A DNA stretch of 64,000 nt from Pelagicoccus sp. SDUM812003 (GCF_031127815.1 NZ_JARXHY010000007.1:186001-250000); one strand, 5' to 3'; positions 53,066-62,399 are shown, counted from the first letter of the stretch. Notes: generated by a model not told the origin, from the sequence alone. Numbers and translations: made by a program.

Positions 53066-56000
53066 TTATGGATACAAGGCTTGGCTCGTTGCGTTTGGAA
53101 TGAAGCGAAGGAAGAGCGGGGAGTCGGCGATGTCGAGAGTCGCCGTTTTTCGGCCTAGCAAGTCGGTGGTATCGAACTGGATATCTTCGCTCTTCCAATC
53201 TGCCAGATTGTGGCTGCTTTGGAGAATGAACTCGGGCTCGAAGGCTTTGCTGTGGGCTACGATACGCAGCTGGTTTTCTTGGTGGATGAATTCAAGTGGT
53301 TCGAAGGGAAGATGTATGCTGACGATGTAGTCAATTTTATCGGATGAACTCGGACCTAGGCTGACGGCGTTGTCGAAATGATGGAATGACTCGAAAAGAT
53401 ACTCTGAATCGATTCGGTCTTCTTCCTCTTGTTCCCAGGTGTATCCGCGTTTGTCTTCAAAATAGTAGAAGGTAGGTATTGGCGCGTCGAATACAGTCCA
53501 AGATTCCGTTCCCCAGAGTGGAGTATAGAGAAACGTATAAAGCGTCGGCGCGTCTCCGAGTAGAAAAACTTTGCGAAGCTCCGGGCAGTGGAAGAAGGCT
53601 GACCTGCCGAAATCTACCCCATCGGGAACGACGATGCTCACGAGGTTTGAGCAATGCATGAAGGCGTTTTCGCCGATGCTCGTGACGGAGTCGGGGATCA
53701 CTACTTTTCTAAGGTGTGAGGAGCCGTAGAAAGCTGAGTCTCCGATGGCGCTGGCGGATTCTGGGATCTGGTATGAGGGGGTTTTCTTTCCGGGCGGGTA
53801 GGCTAGGAGATGTCCCAAGCCATTGTTGAAAAGTACGCCGTCGCTGCTTTGGAAAAGTCCATGGTCCGCTCCGACCATGATCTCTTCGAGGTTTGCGCAA
53901 GTTCCGAAGGCGCCAGCGGGGAGCGTTTCCAGGGAGTCGGGAATTTCGATTTGGACAAGGTGGAAACAGAGGTAGAAGGCGAATTCGTGGATGCTCGTGG
54001 TTGTGTCGGGCAGTTGATATCGTTCCATTGGCTTCCCAGCGGGATAGGAGATGAGAGCGCTTTGCTCCTTGTTGTAGAGAGCTCCATCGAGGCTAGAGAA
54101 GTAGGCGTTTTCAGGGTCCACTACAATTTCCTCGAGATTGTAGCAGCTTGTGAAGGCGCAGGAAGAGTTTAGGCTTCCCGGGAGGTCTTCAAGGGAACCG
54201 GGAAGCTCGACTCGCGTAAGCTTCGAGCAGTTCCAGAAGGCGTTCGCTCCGATGGTTTTGAGCAGGTCGGGAAACGCGATGCGTTTCAGAGATGAGCAGC
54301 CAGCGAAAGCTCCTGTGTCGATGATATCGAGCGAGCTGGGGAGATTTATGTTTTTCAGAGAGGCGCAGTTTGCGAAGGAAGCGACTCCGATGGAGGTGAG
54401 TTGGCTAGGGAGTACGACTGACTCTAGAGAGCTGCAGTCTTCGAAGGAGGAAAGCTCTGTTGTCGTTATCTTCTCAGGGAGCTGGACAGTCGTGAGACTC
54501 TCGCAGCCATGGAATGCGTAGGCGCCAATTCGCTCAAGAGTATCAGGAAATTCGATACCGTTTAGATCTGCGCAACCCTTGAAGGCGCTCGCCCCGATTT
54601 CGATCAAGGTGTCGGGCAGGTCGATGTTAGTCAGACTCGAGCAGCCTTCGAATAAACTGACGGCAAGAGTATCGACCTTCGCCAGAAAGGTCACTTCCGA
54701 GAGGCTGGAGCACTGGGAAAAGGCTGAGCCACCGATAGTCGAAATCGCGCTTTTCAGATCGATCGATTGGAGACTCTCACACCCGGCGAAGGCTCGGGCT
54801 CCTATTTCGACTAGACCATCCGGCAAAACGACAGACACGAGACCGCTGCAACCCGCGAAGGCGTCTTGCTCTATGGTTTTTACGGAGCTGGGCAGGGTGA
54901 TGCTGGTCAGATTTGAACAGCCTTCGAAGAGGCCGGCGCTGATCGTTTCGACCTTTGCCAGAAGGGTGACTTCGGAAAGGCTAGCAATATCCGAAAACAC
55001 GCGACTACCGATGCTTGTGACAGAGCTTGGTAGGACGATCGATTCGAGGGCGTCGCATCCCGAAAATGCGGAAGACTCAATTTCCACTAGGGTCTCTGGG
55101 AACTCGATGGAGCTCAGGCTGTTGCAGTTGGTGAAGGCGCCTTGTTCGATGATCTGAACGGAGCTGGGCAGAGAGATGCGCGCGAGGCTCGAGCAGCCGG
55201 AGAAAAGGTTTTGGCTGATAGTATCGACGCTCGCGAGGAAATCGACTTCAGAGAGGGCGACGCAGTTTGAGAAAACGCCCGCTTCGATGCTGGTGATCGA
55301 GCTCGGCAGGTTGATCGATTCGAGGCTTTCGCAGCCACTGAAGGCTCCATTTCCGAGGCTTAAGGTGCCGTCTGGCAAATTGATCTCACGTAGGCTGCTA
55401 CAGTTTCGGAATGAACTCGCTTCGATCGTCTTAATCGATTCGGGCAACGTGACGCTGGTCAGGCTCGCGCAGTTTGAAAAGAGCGAGTCACGAATGGTGT
55501 CTACGTTGGCGAGAAGCGTTGCTTCGGTAAGGGCGGAGCAGTTTGAAAACGCCGCGACGCCGATGCTGGTAAGGCTTTGGGGTAAACTAAGAGATTCCAA
55601 GCTCCTACACCTGTCAAAGGCTCGTTCGCCTATGCTGCTCATTGAGTTCGGAAAGTTGATCGTCACCAGGTTTTCGCATCGACCGAAAGCGTGCTCGCCG
55701 ATGGTGGTAAGGGAGTCAGGAAGAACGACCTGAGTTAGGCTCGTTTGGGCCAGAAACGCTCTTGGCGCGATCGAGGTAACCCCGGAAGGAAGCGAATAGT
55801 CGGCCTCGGTTTTAGCGATGGGGTAGGCGATGAGGGTATCCTTCGCTCGATTGAAAAGGATGCCGTCTTCGGAAGTAAAATGAGCGTTGGACGGATCTAC
55901 GGAGTAAGAGGCGAAGGCGAAGCAACCTTGGAAAGCGGTTGGGTCCAAGCTTTGGAGGGAGACAGGCAAGGTGATGCCTGTTAACCCTGAGCAGTCGGCG

Positions 56001-56605
56001 AAAGCGTACTGCTTTATGGATACGAGGGCGTCGGGCAGGTTTATTTCAGTCAGCTTCCAGCAGTCGCCAAACGTTCGTTCCTCGATGGAGGTAAGGTTTG
56101 AGGGGAGAGTGACCTGCTCGAGATTGTAGCAGGACTCGAAGCAGAACTCTCCCAAGAAGGAGAGGGAGTCGGGCAAGCTTATGGCCTCGAGGTTGTAGCA
56201 CTTTGCGAAAGCGAAATCGCCTATCGATTCGATGGAGTGGGGAAGACTTATTTCCTCAAGTCTTCTGGCTTGGAGAAAAGCCTCTTCAGCTATGTGAGAG
56301 ACCGTGCTGGGGAGCGTGATAGAGCGAATCGTCGACGAAGCGAAGGCCCTTTTTCCGATCCGAGTGACCGTTTTCCCTTCGATGGTGTCTGGGACGGTGA
56401 CAGCGGAGAGATTGCCCGTATACTCAGTGATCGTGACGCCAGCGTCGTTTTCGATTGTTTTGAAGTCCGAATCGACTTGGGCTTGAGAGGCGGCAGGGGC
56501 AATGGCGAGTATGAGAATCGCGATGAGAAGCAGGGCGGCCGGTAAGCTCCTTGGGGAGTGGTGAGAGCGGGATGTCGCCGCCGACGGAGGGTGTGATTGA
56601 GTCAT
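53066..56605 (-). CDS. Giant BspA-type leucine-rich repeat surface protein
   Basis: 1179 aa. Signal peptide to about residue 40 (LPAALLLIAILILAIAPAASQAQ in the hydrophobic part). From residue 60 to about 1030 there are some forty 23-residue LRR_5 repeats of the form LxxIxLPxSLTSIGxxAFxxCxx. Three of the BspA-type inserts that read DGILFNRAKDTLIAYP and similar interrupt them. The C-terminal ~90 residues (FEPEFILQSSHNLADWKSED...LFLRFIP) match the small 'SxDLxxW' domain found at the end of many exported verrucomicrobial proteins. Such proteins bind surfaces, proteins or glycans; the partner is unknown. No cell-wall anchor is seen. Confidence 0.92.
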   Translation of the reverse strand: MTQSHPPSAATSRSHHSPRSLPAALLLIAILILAIAPAASQAQVDSDFKTIENDAGVTITEYTGNLSAVTVPDTIEGKTVTRIGKRAFASSTIRSITLPSTVSHIAEEAFLQARRLEEISLPHSIESIGDFAFAKCYNLEAISLPDSLSFLGEFCFESCYNLEQVTLPSNLTSIEERTFGDCWKLTEINLPDALVSIKQYAFADCSGLTGITLPVSLQSLDPTAFQGCFAFASYSVDPSNAHFTSEDGILFNRAKDTLIAYPIAKTEADYSLPSGVTSIAPRAFLAQTSLTQVVLPDSLTTIGEHAFGRCENLVTINFPNSMSSIGERAFDRCRSLESLSLPQSLTSIGVAAFSNCSALTEATLLANVDTIRDSLFSNCASLTSVTLPESIKTIEASSFRNCSSLREINLPDGTLSLGNGAFSGCESLESINLPSSITSIEAGVFSNCVALSEVDFLASVDTISQNLFSGCSSLARISLPSSVQIIEQGAFTNCNSLSSIEFPETLVEIESSAFSGCDALESIVLPSSVTSIGSRVFSDIASLSEVTLLAKVETISAGLFEGCSNLTSITLPSSVKTIEQDAFAGCSGLVSVVLPDGLVEIGARAFAGCESLQSIDLKSAISTIGGSAFSQCSSLSEVTFLAKVDTLAVSLFEGCSSLTNIDLPDTLIEIGASAFKGCADLNGIEFPDTLERIGAYAFHGCESLTTVQLPEKITTTELSSFEDCSSLESVVLPSQLTSIGVASFANCASLKNINLPSSLDIIDTGAFAGCSSLKRIAFPDLLKTIGANAFWNCSKLTRVELPGSLEDLPGSLNSSCAFTSCYNLEEIVVDPENAYFSSLDGALYNKEQSALISYPAGKPMERYQLPDTTTSIHEFAFYLCFHLVQIEIPDSLETLPAGAFGTCANLEEIMVGADHGLFQSSDGVLFNNGLGHLLAYPPGKKTPSYQIPESASAIGDSAFYGSSHLRKVVIPDSVTSIGENAFMHCSNLVSIVVPDGVDFGRSAFFHCPELRKVFLLGDAPTLYTFLYTPLWGTESWTVFDAPIPTFYYFEDKRGYTWEQEEEDRIDSEYLFESFHHFDNAVSLGPSSSDKIDYIVSIHLPFEPLEFIHQENQLRIVAHSKAFEPEFILQSSHNLADWKSEDIQFDTTDLLGRKTATLDIADSPLFLRFIPNATSQALYP
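54428..55531 (-). repeat. Four tandem 92-residue super-repeats inside the LRR protein
   Basis: Residues 359-450, 451-542, 543-634 and 635-726 form four 276-bp units, each of four 23-residue LRRs in the same order. The first repeat of each unit is the special LSEVTxLAxVDTIxxxLF type without the LPSS motif, which recurs exactly every 92 residues. Confidence 0.8.
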
Positions 56606-56720
56606 GCGGTGTGGGGTTGGGCGATAGGAAAAAATACCTAATACTGGGTGTCAAGTACCGCCGGTCTGCGAGACAGTCTTTACTTGCGTGGCAGCTGATG
56701 GCCCGCTTGCGTTGGAGGCC

Positions 56721-57671
56721 ATGAATCGCATCGACAGGCTGATGGGGACGTTGCTTCTGCTGCAGAGTCGGCGGGTGATCCGGGCGGAGGATATCGCGGA
56801 TCATTTCGAGATCAGCCTGCGCACCGTGTATCGCGATGTATCCGCTTTGAGCGAGATCGGAGTGCCGGTGATCGCGGAGGCGGGCATTGGCTATTCGCTG
56901 ATGAAAGGCTATTTGCTTCCGCCTATCATGTTTAGCGAAGAGGAGGCGGCTGCTTTGGGCACAGCTGCCATGGCTTTGAGCAAGACCAGCGATCCGTCGC
57001 TCGACGCGACGATGCAGACTGCATTGATGAAGATCCGAGCGGCTTTGCCCGAGCCCCAGCGTCGCCGTCTGGAGCGGGTGGAGCAATCGGTGGTGTTCGG
57101 CTGGAATGGATACGGGGAAAAGCCTGTCAAGCAGGTGGCTCGCCTCGTTGACCTGCAGCGAAGTCTCGCGGAATCGAAGGCGTTGCGAATCGACTACCAG
57201 ACCGGAGGGCGAGGCGAGGTGACGACCCGGGAAATCGAACCGCTGGGTCTTGTGCACTACCTCGAGTACTGGCACCTCATCGCCTGGTGCGGCTTGCGCG
57301 AAGACTATCGTGACTTTCGATTGGATCGTATTCAAAAAGTGGAGCAGCTCGATCGACGGGTTTCCCGACGTCGCGACTTTGATCTGCAGGCGTACCTGCA
57401 GAAGCAACGCGAGCTTCCGGCGGTGCTGGAAACGCGAATCTTCTTCTCCGCCTACTCCGTGGCGCGAGCCAAACGGGAGTGGTCGCTGGGTTTTGTGGCG
57501 GAGGAGGAGGTGGAAGGCGGCAGTGTCGTGACGCTGCGAACGGGCGACTGGAGGTGGATCACCGGCTGGCTGCTTTCCTTTCGCGAAAACGTCCGGGTAC
57601 TCGAGCCATTGGAACTGCAGCGAGAACTCGCCTCGACGGCCCGGCGAGTGGCGGAGCATCACGCGGTCTAG
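56721..57671 (+). CDS. WYL domain transcriptional regulator (YafY-like)
   Basis: 316 aa from ATG 56721 (MNRIDRLMGTLLLLQSRRV); a GTG at 56688 would add 11 residues. N-terminal HTH_11: AEDIADHFEISLRTVYRDVSALSEIGVPV. The WYL region follows, with the signature degenerate as LEYWHLIAWCGLREDYRDFRLDRI. A C-terminal WCX domain is present. Relatives are ligand-sensing regulators of stress or defence genes. It is divergent from the LRR gene and upstream of the ECF sigma gene; either may be its target. Confidence 0.9.
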   Translation: MNRIDRLMGTLLLLQSRRVIRAEDIADHFEISLRTVYRDVSALSEIGVPVIAEAGIGYSLMKGYLLPPIMFSEEEAAALGTAAMALSKTSDPSLDATMQTALMKIRAALPEPQRRRLERVEQSVVFGWNGYGEKPVKQVARLVDLQRSLAESKALRIDYQTGGRGEVTTREIEPLGLVHYLEYWHLIAWCGLREDYRDFRLDRIQKVEQLDRRVSRRRDFDLQAYLQKQRELPAVLETRIFFSAYSVARAKREWSLGFVAEEEVEGGSVVTLRTGDWRWITGWLLSFRENVRVLEPLELQRELASTARRVAEHHAV

Positions 57672-57776
57672 CATGTCGCCGTCGCGATAGTCGCGTTTGC
57701 TTTGACGGAATATCTCGCATCGCGGCCCCTTTTTTCGAACCGATCCTGCATGAGGAGCGACTCCTAGGAAAAGGAC

Positions 57777-58334
57777 ATGAAGCGAGACGCGAAACAGGTT
57801 TTTACGGAGCTGCTGGTCTACAAGGCCCAGGACGGAGATGAAAAGGCCTTCGCAGACCTGTACGAGCTCTGGAAGCTGGACCTCATTCGTCTAGGCCGAT
57901 CGGTTTTGCGAGATCGAGAGGGGATGAAGGATGCGGCCCAGGACGCCTGGATCGCTATCGCTCGTGGTATCCGGAAACTGGATGATCCGGCGCGCTTTCG
58001 AGCTTGGGCATTCAGTATTCTTCGCGGCAAGTGCATCGATCGAATCCGTCGTGAATCGAGAGAACGCGCTCGTGACGAGTCGTATTTCAGAGCGAGTCAG
58101 ATGGAGACGACCGACACCGTATCTGGTCCGAAAATCGAGGCCGCGGCTGACCTCGCCGAAGCGATCAGTAAACTGGATACGGACGCTCGCATACTGCTGC
58201 ACCTTTACTACGAAGCGGAGCTATCCGTTTCCGAAATCTCCGAAGCGATGGAAATCCCGGAGGGGACAGTGAAATCACGGCTCCACGCGGTGCGGAGGCA
58301 ATTGAAAAAGCAACTAGAAGGGTTACAAAAATGA
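57777..58334 (+). CDS. ECF-type RNA polymerase sigma factor
   Basis: 185 aa. Sigma2: QDGDEKAFADLYELWKLDLIRLGRSVLRD, EGMKDAAQDAWIAIARGI and the -10 binding RFRAWAFSILRGKCIDRIRR. Sigma4: LDTDARILLHLYYEAELSVSEISEAMEIPEGTVKSRLHAVRRQL (seen in two pieces, ARILLHLYYEAELS and EIPEGTVKSRLHA). The stop overlaps the start of the next gene (ATGA), a layout usual for sigma/anti-sigma pairs. Confidence 0.92.
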   Translation: MKRDAKQVFTELLVYKAQDGDEKAFADLYELWKLDLIRLGRSVLRDREGMKDAAQDAWIAIARGIRKLDDPARFRAWAFSILRGKCIDRIRRESRERARDESYFRASQMETTDTVSGPKIEAAADLAEAISKLDTDARILLHLYYEAELSVSEISEAMEIPEGTVKSRLHAVRRQLKKQLEGLQK

Positions 58335-58702
58335 GTGAAATAGATGATAGAATTCGGGAGGCGTTGAGATCGTCTGAATCGGACGACGAGCTGCTAAAGG
58401 AGCGTTCGATGTTTTCGGAGGTGGTGACGCCATTTCGCGGCAAGCGACGTTGGGTAAACTGGCTAGGGCTCCTCTACGGCTCGATTGCCAACGTGGCCTT
58501 CTTTTACTCAGCGTATCAGTTTTTCACTACAGATGATACCAACGAGAAACTGAACTGGATAGTGATCGGCGGATTCGCGCTTATGTTCGTAGCGTTCTCT
58601 AAACTCTATTTTTGGCTTGAGATGCAGAGCAACCGTGTCTTGCGCGAAGTGAAGCGAGTGGAGCTGTTGATCGTCAGCGGGAGGGAGGGGAGCGATGACT
58701 AG
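58331..58702 (+). CDS. Two-helix membrane protein coupled to the ECF sigma factor
   Basis: 123 aa. Charged N-terminus MSEIDDRIREALRSSESDDE, two membrane helices (about residues 42-64 and 75-96) and a cytoplasmic tail FWLEMQSNRVLREVKRVELLI. It resembles the DUF6768-type proteins often found behind ECF sigma genes. By context it is a candidate anti-sigma factor, but it lacks a zinc-binding anti-sigma motif. It overlaps the sigma gene by four bases. Confidence 0.8.
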   Translation: MSEIDDRIREALRSSESDDELLKERSMFSEVVTPFRGKRRWVNWLGLLYGSIANVAFFYSAYQFFTTDDTNEKLNWIVIGGFALMFVAFSKLYFWLEMQSNRVLREVKRVELLIVSGREGSDD

Positions 58703-58799
58703 TCTGTGGTCGCATCTGATGGAACGCAGCGAACAGGCTTTGCTGTTTTTGGACTGGGTTTGGAGAACCCGTGAACTTTTTCAAGCGCTGCTGACATAG
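58695..58799 (+). CDS. Possible 34-aa peptide after the sigma operon
   Basis: ATG 58695 overlaps the previous stop and has GGGAGGGGAG immediately upstream. The peptide MTSLWSHLMERSEQALLFLD is amphipathic-hydrophobic with several Trp. Short length makes chance likely; the strong ribosome-binding site is the main support. Confidence 0.25.
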   Translation: MTSLWSHLMERSEQALLFLDWVWRTRELFQALLT

Positions 58800-58834
58800 G
58801 GTTGTCAGTGGAAGGCGCTAGAGTGGCTTCCGAT

Positions 58835-59692
58835 ATGAAAAACCATACTGTTACTATCACTGTTGCCGCTTCCATCGACGAAGTGTTTTCCTTCCTCGCC
58901 GATCCTAAAACGCTTCCCGAGTGGGCCCATACCTTCAGCAAGAGCATCGCCCCGAAGGATGGAGCTTGGGAGGTGGAAACGCCTCAAGGACATAAGCTGG
59001 CCTTCGCTCTGGAGGCGGATCGTTCGAGCGGATGCATCGATATGCTGGCTGGACCGACACTTGAGCAAATGGAGAGTTTTCCGATCCGCGTCTACAAGGT
59101 GGACAGCGGGCAGACCGCGGCCTCGTTTACCATGTTCAAGTCGCAGCGTCCCGATCTTACAGATGCCATGTTCGAGACTCACTACCGGCAGCTGGTGAAG
59201 GAAGTGGAGGCGCTGGTGGAGCGCTTTGGTGGCGGGGAGATTAGCCGCGGTTTGCCGGAAGGTGGAAGGCTGTTGCCCGGACTGGTGACCGATAGGATCG
59301 AGGAGACGAGGGATTTTTATGTATCGCACTTCGGCTTCAAGGCGGTGTTTGACGCGTCTTGCTACGTGCACCTGGTGCGTGAGGTTGGCGGAGAGCAGCT
59401 CGGGTTGATGGCGACGAGCGCGGAGGCGGGACAGGCGGAGTTTGAGGTGGCGACGACCGGAAGCGGTCTGTGGTTTACCCTAGAAGTCGAGAGCGCGGAC
59501 GCGGAGTTTGAGCGACTCAAAGCCGAGGGAGTCACGGTGAGAGAGGAGCCGAAGGATCAGCCATGGGGCGAGCGAACCTGCGTGGTGGTCGATCCGAATG
59601 GAGTGCTGATCTACGTGTCTCATACGACGGGGAAAGTGGACGAATCGCTCAAACCGTTTTTCGTCGCTTCCGAGCCGGAGCTCGTTTCCTAA
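58835..59692 (+). CDS. SRPBCC-VOC fusion protein
   Basis: 285 aa from ATG 58835 (a TTG at 58802 would add 11 residues). Residues 1-130 are a START/SRPBCC-like lipid-type pocket: VTITVAASIDEVFSFLADPKTLPEW, and a C-terminal helix HYRQLVKEVEALVERF. Residues 145-270 are a glyoxalase/bleomycin-resistance (VOC) domain: DFYVSHFGFKAVFD, WFTLEVESADAEFERLKAEGVTV, DPNGVLIYVSH. Metal ligand positions of VOC are only partly conserved. Joining two small-molecule-binding folds suggests a binding or detoxification role. Not in an operon with sigma, as far as can be seen. Confidence 0.82.
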   Translation: MKNHTVTITVAASIDEVFSFLADPKTLPEWAHTFSKSIAPKDGAWEVETPQGHKLAFALEADRSSGCIDMLAGPTLEQMESFPIRVYKVDSGQTAASFTMFKSQRPDLTDAMFETHYRQLVKEVEALVERFGGGEISRGLPEGGRLLPGLVTDRIEETRDFYVSHFGFKAVFDASCYVHLVREVGGEQLGLMATSAEAGQAEFEVATTGSGLWFTLEVESADAEFERLKAEGVTVREEPKDQPWGERTCVVVDPNGVLIYVSHTTGKVDESLKPFFVASEPELVS

Positions 59693-59704
59693 ACAAGCCG
59701 GCGA

Positions 59705-61186
59705 TTAGTTGAACAGGCTCACCATGAGCTGAACGCTGGACTTTGAGAGTCCGGAATCCACGGGAAGCGAGTTGTTCAGGAAATGGTGGGCCTGTATTCC
59801 GATGGTCGCTCCTTCGCTAAGTTTATGACGATAGGATGCGAAGAGCCCCGCGGTCTGATAGTGGGTGGGGGAAACCGTATTTCTCGCTTCGATGCCGTCC
59901 CGGTTGAGCGATGCGTAGTGCGCTTTCCAGGTGAACGAATTGCCGTCGCCGACTTCCTGATACCCGCCTAGTGTGAGGAGTCGGGAGTCGTTGTCGATGG
60001 ATGCTCCGATTGCGTCGCCATAGTAGCGATAGCCGCTCCTGTAGATATGGTGATTGTAGGTGGAGTTGAACATGGTGCCGTTCAGGAAATTCATGCCGGT
60101 ATCGCTTGCTTCGGCGAATAGGAATCCTTGCGAGAAGGGCGTCTCGAAAGGCGTATCCAGACCGATCATACCGATTTCGCGCGAAGGCAGGCCGCCCGCT
60201 TCGTCTTCGCCGATAAGCTGACCGTAGAAGGAAATCCGACGTGCGGCGATGTGGGTGGTCCAGCGAAAGTCGACGCCGCCCAGCTGATTGCCCGGTTCGT
60301 TGGAACCGTCGAGGTCGATTCCGTCGCTGCCTACGTTGTCGTGGCCGAGGATGAGGTCCACGAGGTTGCTCCATGATTCGGGACGACCGTCTCCGCCCCA
60401 TTGAGCGGTGCGGGAGAGCCCCAGCTCGAGGCTTTGCAGTGGCTTGAAGGTGAAGCGGGCGCCCAACAGCTTGGCATGGGGCACGTGGCGATCGCCTTCC
60501 AGCTGATTGAAGAAGCTGGTGAAGTGCCATGGACCGAGCCATTTGACGATTGGCCGTTCGCTGGCTCGGTGGGTGTTTCGTTCGAAAAAGAATCCCGGGG
60601 ACGGACGGGCGTTGTTTGAGAGGATGAGGCTGGTTTGCCAGCCCGGACCCCACCAGCGATCCACTTGGCCGAAGCCAAGCGTCCAATCGCTCCAATCGAC
60701 CGCCAGGTAGCTTCCGTCGAGGCGAAGCGATTTGTCATCGCTCGGGGCGTCGACCCAGGAGGCGGAGAGTTTGGCTCGAAAGGGACCGAAACGATCTTGG
60801 CGGGCGATTTGGAGCTCGGTGGCATTGCGCGAGTCGCTATCGAAGGCGCGAAACGGCAGAGCGTCGCTGCCTAGCTGGAAGCTGAGGGATTGCGTCGCGG
60901 TGTTTGAAAGCGGCTTGGAGCTGTCGAAGGAGCTCGAATGGGGGTGGTTTGCTGAATCGGAGAGCGAGTTCAGCTCTATGTTTACGGCCTGAAGCCTCAT
61001 GGGCCAGACGGAGGTGAGAAGCTCGGCCTGGCCTTGATCGCTGAGTTGGCTCAGCCGGTAGCGGGCTGCTTCATCGCCGGGCGCGATGGTATCGCTGGGT
61101 GCGGCGAAAAGGGAGGGGTACGAGACGCTGATCCCGAGAACGAAAGCGGGCAGAGAGCGTGAGAGACGTGAAATGAAATGGGTCAA
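59705..61186 (-). CDS. Capsule assembly Wzi-like outer-membrane protein
   Basis: 493 aa with a signal peptide (LPAFVLGISVSYPSLFA) and an extended stretch of alternating beta strands. FGQVDRWWGPGWQTSLILSNNARPSPGFFFER is the family hallmark (in part, GQVDRWWGPGWQTSLILSN). RMGF-like and SFYGQLIGEDEAGGLPS follow, with SVQLMVSLF as a C-terminal strand ending in Phe-Asn. Wzi proteins are 18-stranded barrels that attach capsule polysaccharide. No other capsule gene is nearby, so the role here is inferred. Confidence 0.82.
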   Translation of the reverse strand: MTHFISRLSRSLPAFVLGISVSYPSLFAAPSDTIAPGDEAARYRLSQLSDQGQAELLTSVWPMRLQAVNIELNSLSDSANHPHSSSFDSSKPLSNTATQSLSFQLGSDALPFRAFDSDSRNATELQIARQDRFGPFRAKLSASWVDAPSDDKSLRLDGSYLAVDWSDWTLGFGQVDRWWGPGWQTSLILSNNARPSPGFFFERNTHRASERPIVKWLGPWHFTSFFNQLEGDRHVPHAKLLGARFTFKPLQSLELGLSRTAQWGGDGRPESWSNLVDLILGHDNVGSDGIDLDGSNEPGNQLGGVDFRWTTHIAARRISFYGQLIGEDEAGGLPSREIGMIGLDTPFETPFSQGFLFAEASDTGMNFLNGTMFNSTYNHHIYRSGYRYYGDAIGASIDNDSRLLTLGGYQEVGDGNSFTWKAHYASLNRDGIEARNTVSPTHYQTAGLFASYRHKLSEGATIGIQAHHFLNNSLPVDSGLSKSSVQLMVSLFN

Positions 61187-61380
61187 AGTGAAACGTTTTT
61201 TCGGGTTGGGAGATGGATCCTAGCGAGTATCGCTAGTGTGAAAAGGAGTTTTGCTTAGATTCATCTACGTAGAAAAGGTGGTTTCGGTTTCGGATCGATC
61301 CTGAAATGGAAAACTTCAGCTCTTCCCTCCTGCTGACTCTCGGCTTGCCCTTGCGGGGCGTATGGGCAGAGCTTAAGGGG
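61187..61380. other. Intergenic region between wzi-like and trhO genes
   Basis: 194 bp, divergent. It contains the short perfect inverted repeat CTAGCGA-GTA-TCGCTAG at 61220-61236, which could be an operator. A plus-strand start at 61306 in frame with trhO is possible but unlikely. Confidence 0.4.
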
Positions 61381-62385
61381 ATGTGCCAAGAAAAGACTTT
61401 GATCGTTGCCTACTACAAGTTCGTGGACTTGCCAGACTTCGAACTCCGCCGAGACCTCTTGCAGGCAATTTGCGAGGAGAACGAGGTGAAGGGTACGATC
61501 CTGCTCGCTCGCGAAGGCATCAACTCCACCATGGCAGGCCCGGAAGCGGGAGTGGAGGCGGTTTTGGACTTTCTGCAGAGCGATCCTGCCATCGGACCAC
61601 TGACCGTGAAGCGTTCTTGGGCGGAGGAGCCTCCGTTTTATCGCATGAAGGTGCGGCTGAAAAAGGAGATTGTGCGCTTGGGCATGCCGGAGGTGAACCC
61701 CAATGAGCAGGTGGGCGAGTACGTGCCGCCGGAGAAGTGGAACGAACTGATCAGCGATCCCGACGTGGTGCTGATCGACACGCGCAACGACTACGAATAC
61801 GAGATCGGCACCTTCAAGGGAGCCGTCGACCCGAAGACCAAGAGCTTCCGCGAGTTTCCCGAATACGTGAAGAGGGAGCTGGCGGACAAGAAGGACAAGA
61901 AGGTGGCGATGTTCTGCACAGGCGGCATTCGTTGCGAAAAGTCGACATCGTTGCTGCTCAAGGAAGGTTTCGAGAAGGTGTATCACCTGGAGGGCGGAAT
62001 CTTGAACTATTTGGAGAAGGTGGATCCTGCCGAGAGCATGTGGGAGGGGGACTGCTTCGTTTTCGACAATCGGGTGGCGGTCGACCACAAGCTGCAGAAG
62101 GGCGATTACGAAATGTGCCGTGCCTGTCGTCATGCCCTGACCGAGGAGGACCTGAAATCGGAAAAGTTCGTGGAGGGAACGAGCTGTCCCCATTGTTTCG
62201 ATACGTTGAGCGAAGAGCAGCGGGTGCGGGCGGCGGAGCGACAGAAGCAGGTGGAAATCAGCAAGGCTCTCGGACGAAAGCACATCGGGGCAACGCAGCT
62301 CGAACGCGAGGCCTGGCGCGAGCTAAAGCTTGCCGAGCGTAAGAGGAGCAACGAGAAGCGAGCCGAAGAAGACGCTGGCGAATAA
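61381..62385 (+). CDS. trhO: tRNA uridine(34) hydroxylase, rhodanese-related
   Basis: 334 aa. The N-terminal acylphosphatase-like domain (VAYYKFVDLPDFELRRDLL, KGTILLAREGINSTMAG) is followed by a rhodanese domain with DVVLIDTRNDYEYEIGTFKGA and the active-site loop MFCTGGIRCEKS. TrhO (YceA) makes 5-hydroxyuridine at position 34 of tRNA using O2. The C-terminal region has a zinc-type set C-X2-C...C-P-H-C (CRAC, CPHC). I start at ATG 61381 (MCQEKTLIVAYY); the longer frame from 61306 lacks family character. Confidence 0.92.
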   Translation: MCQEKTLIVAYYKFVDLPDFELRRDLLQAICEENEVKGTILLAREGINSTMAGPEAGVEAVLDFLQSDPAIGPLTVKRSWAEEPPFYRMKVRLKKEIVRLGMPEVNPNEQVGEYVPPEKWNELISDPDVVLIDTRNDYEYEIGTFKGAVDPKTKSFREFPEYVKRELADKKDKKVAMFCTGGIRCEKSTSLLLKEGFEKVYHLEGGILNYLEKVDPAESMWEGDCFVFDNRVAVDHKLQKGDYEMCRACRHALTEEDLKSEKFVEGTSCPHCFDTLSEEQRVRAAERQKQVEISKALGRKHIGATQLEREAWRELKLAERKRSNEKRAEEDAGE

Positions 62386-62399
62386 GCGAACGCCTTCCG

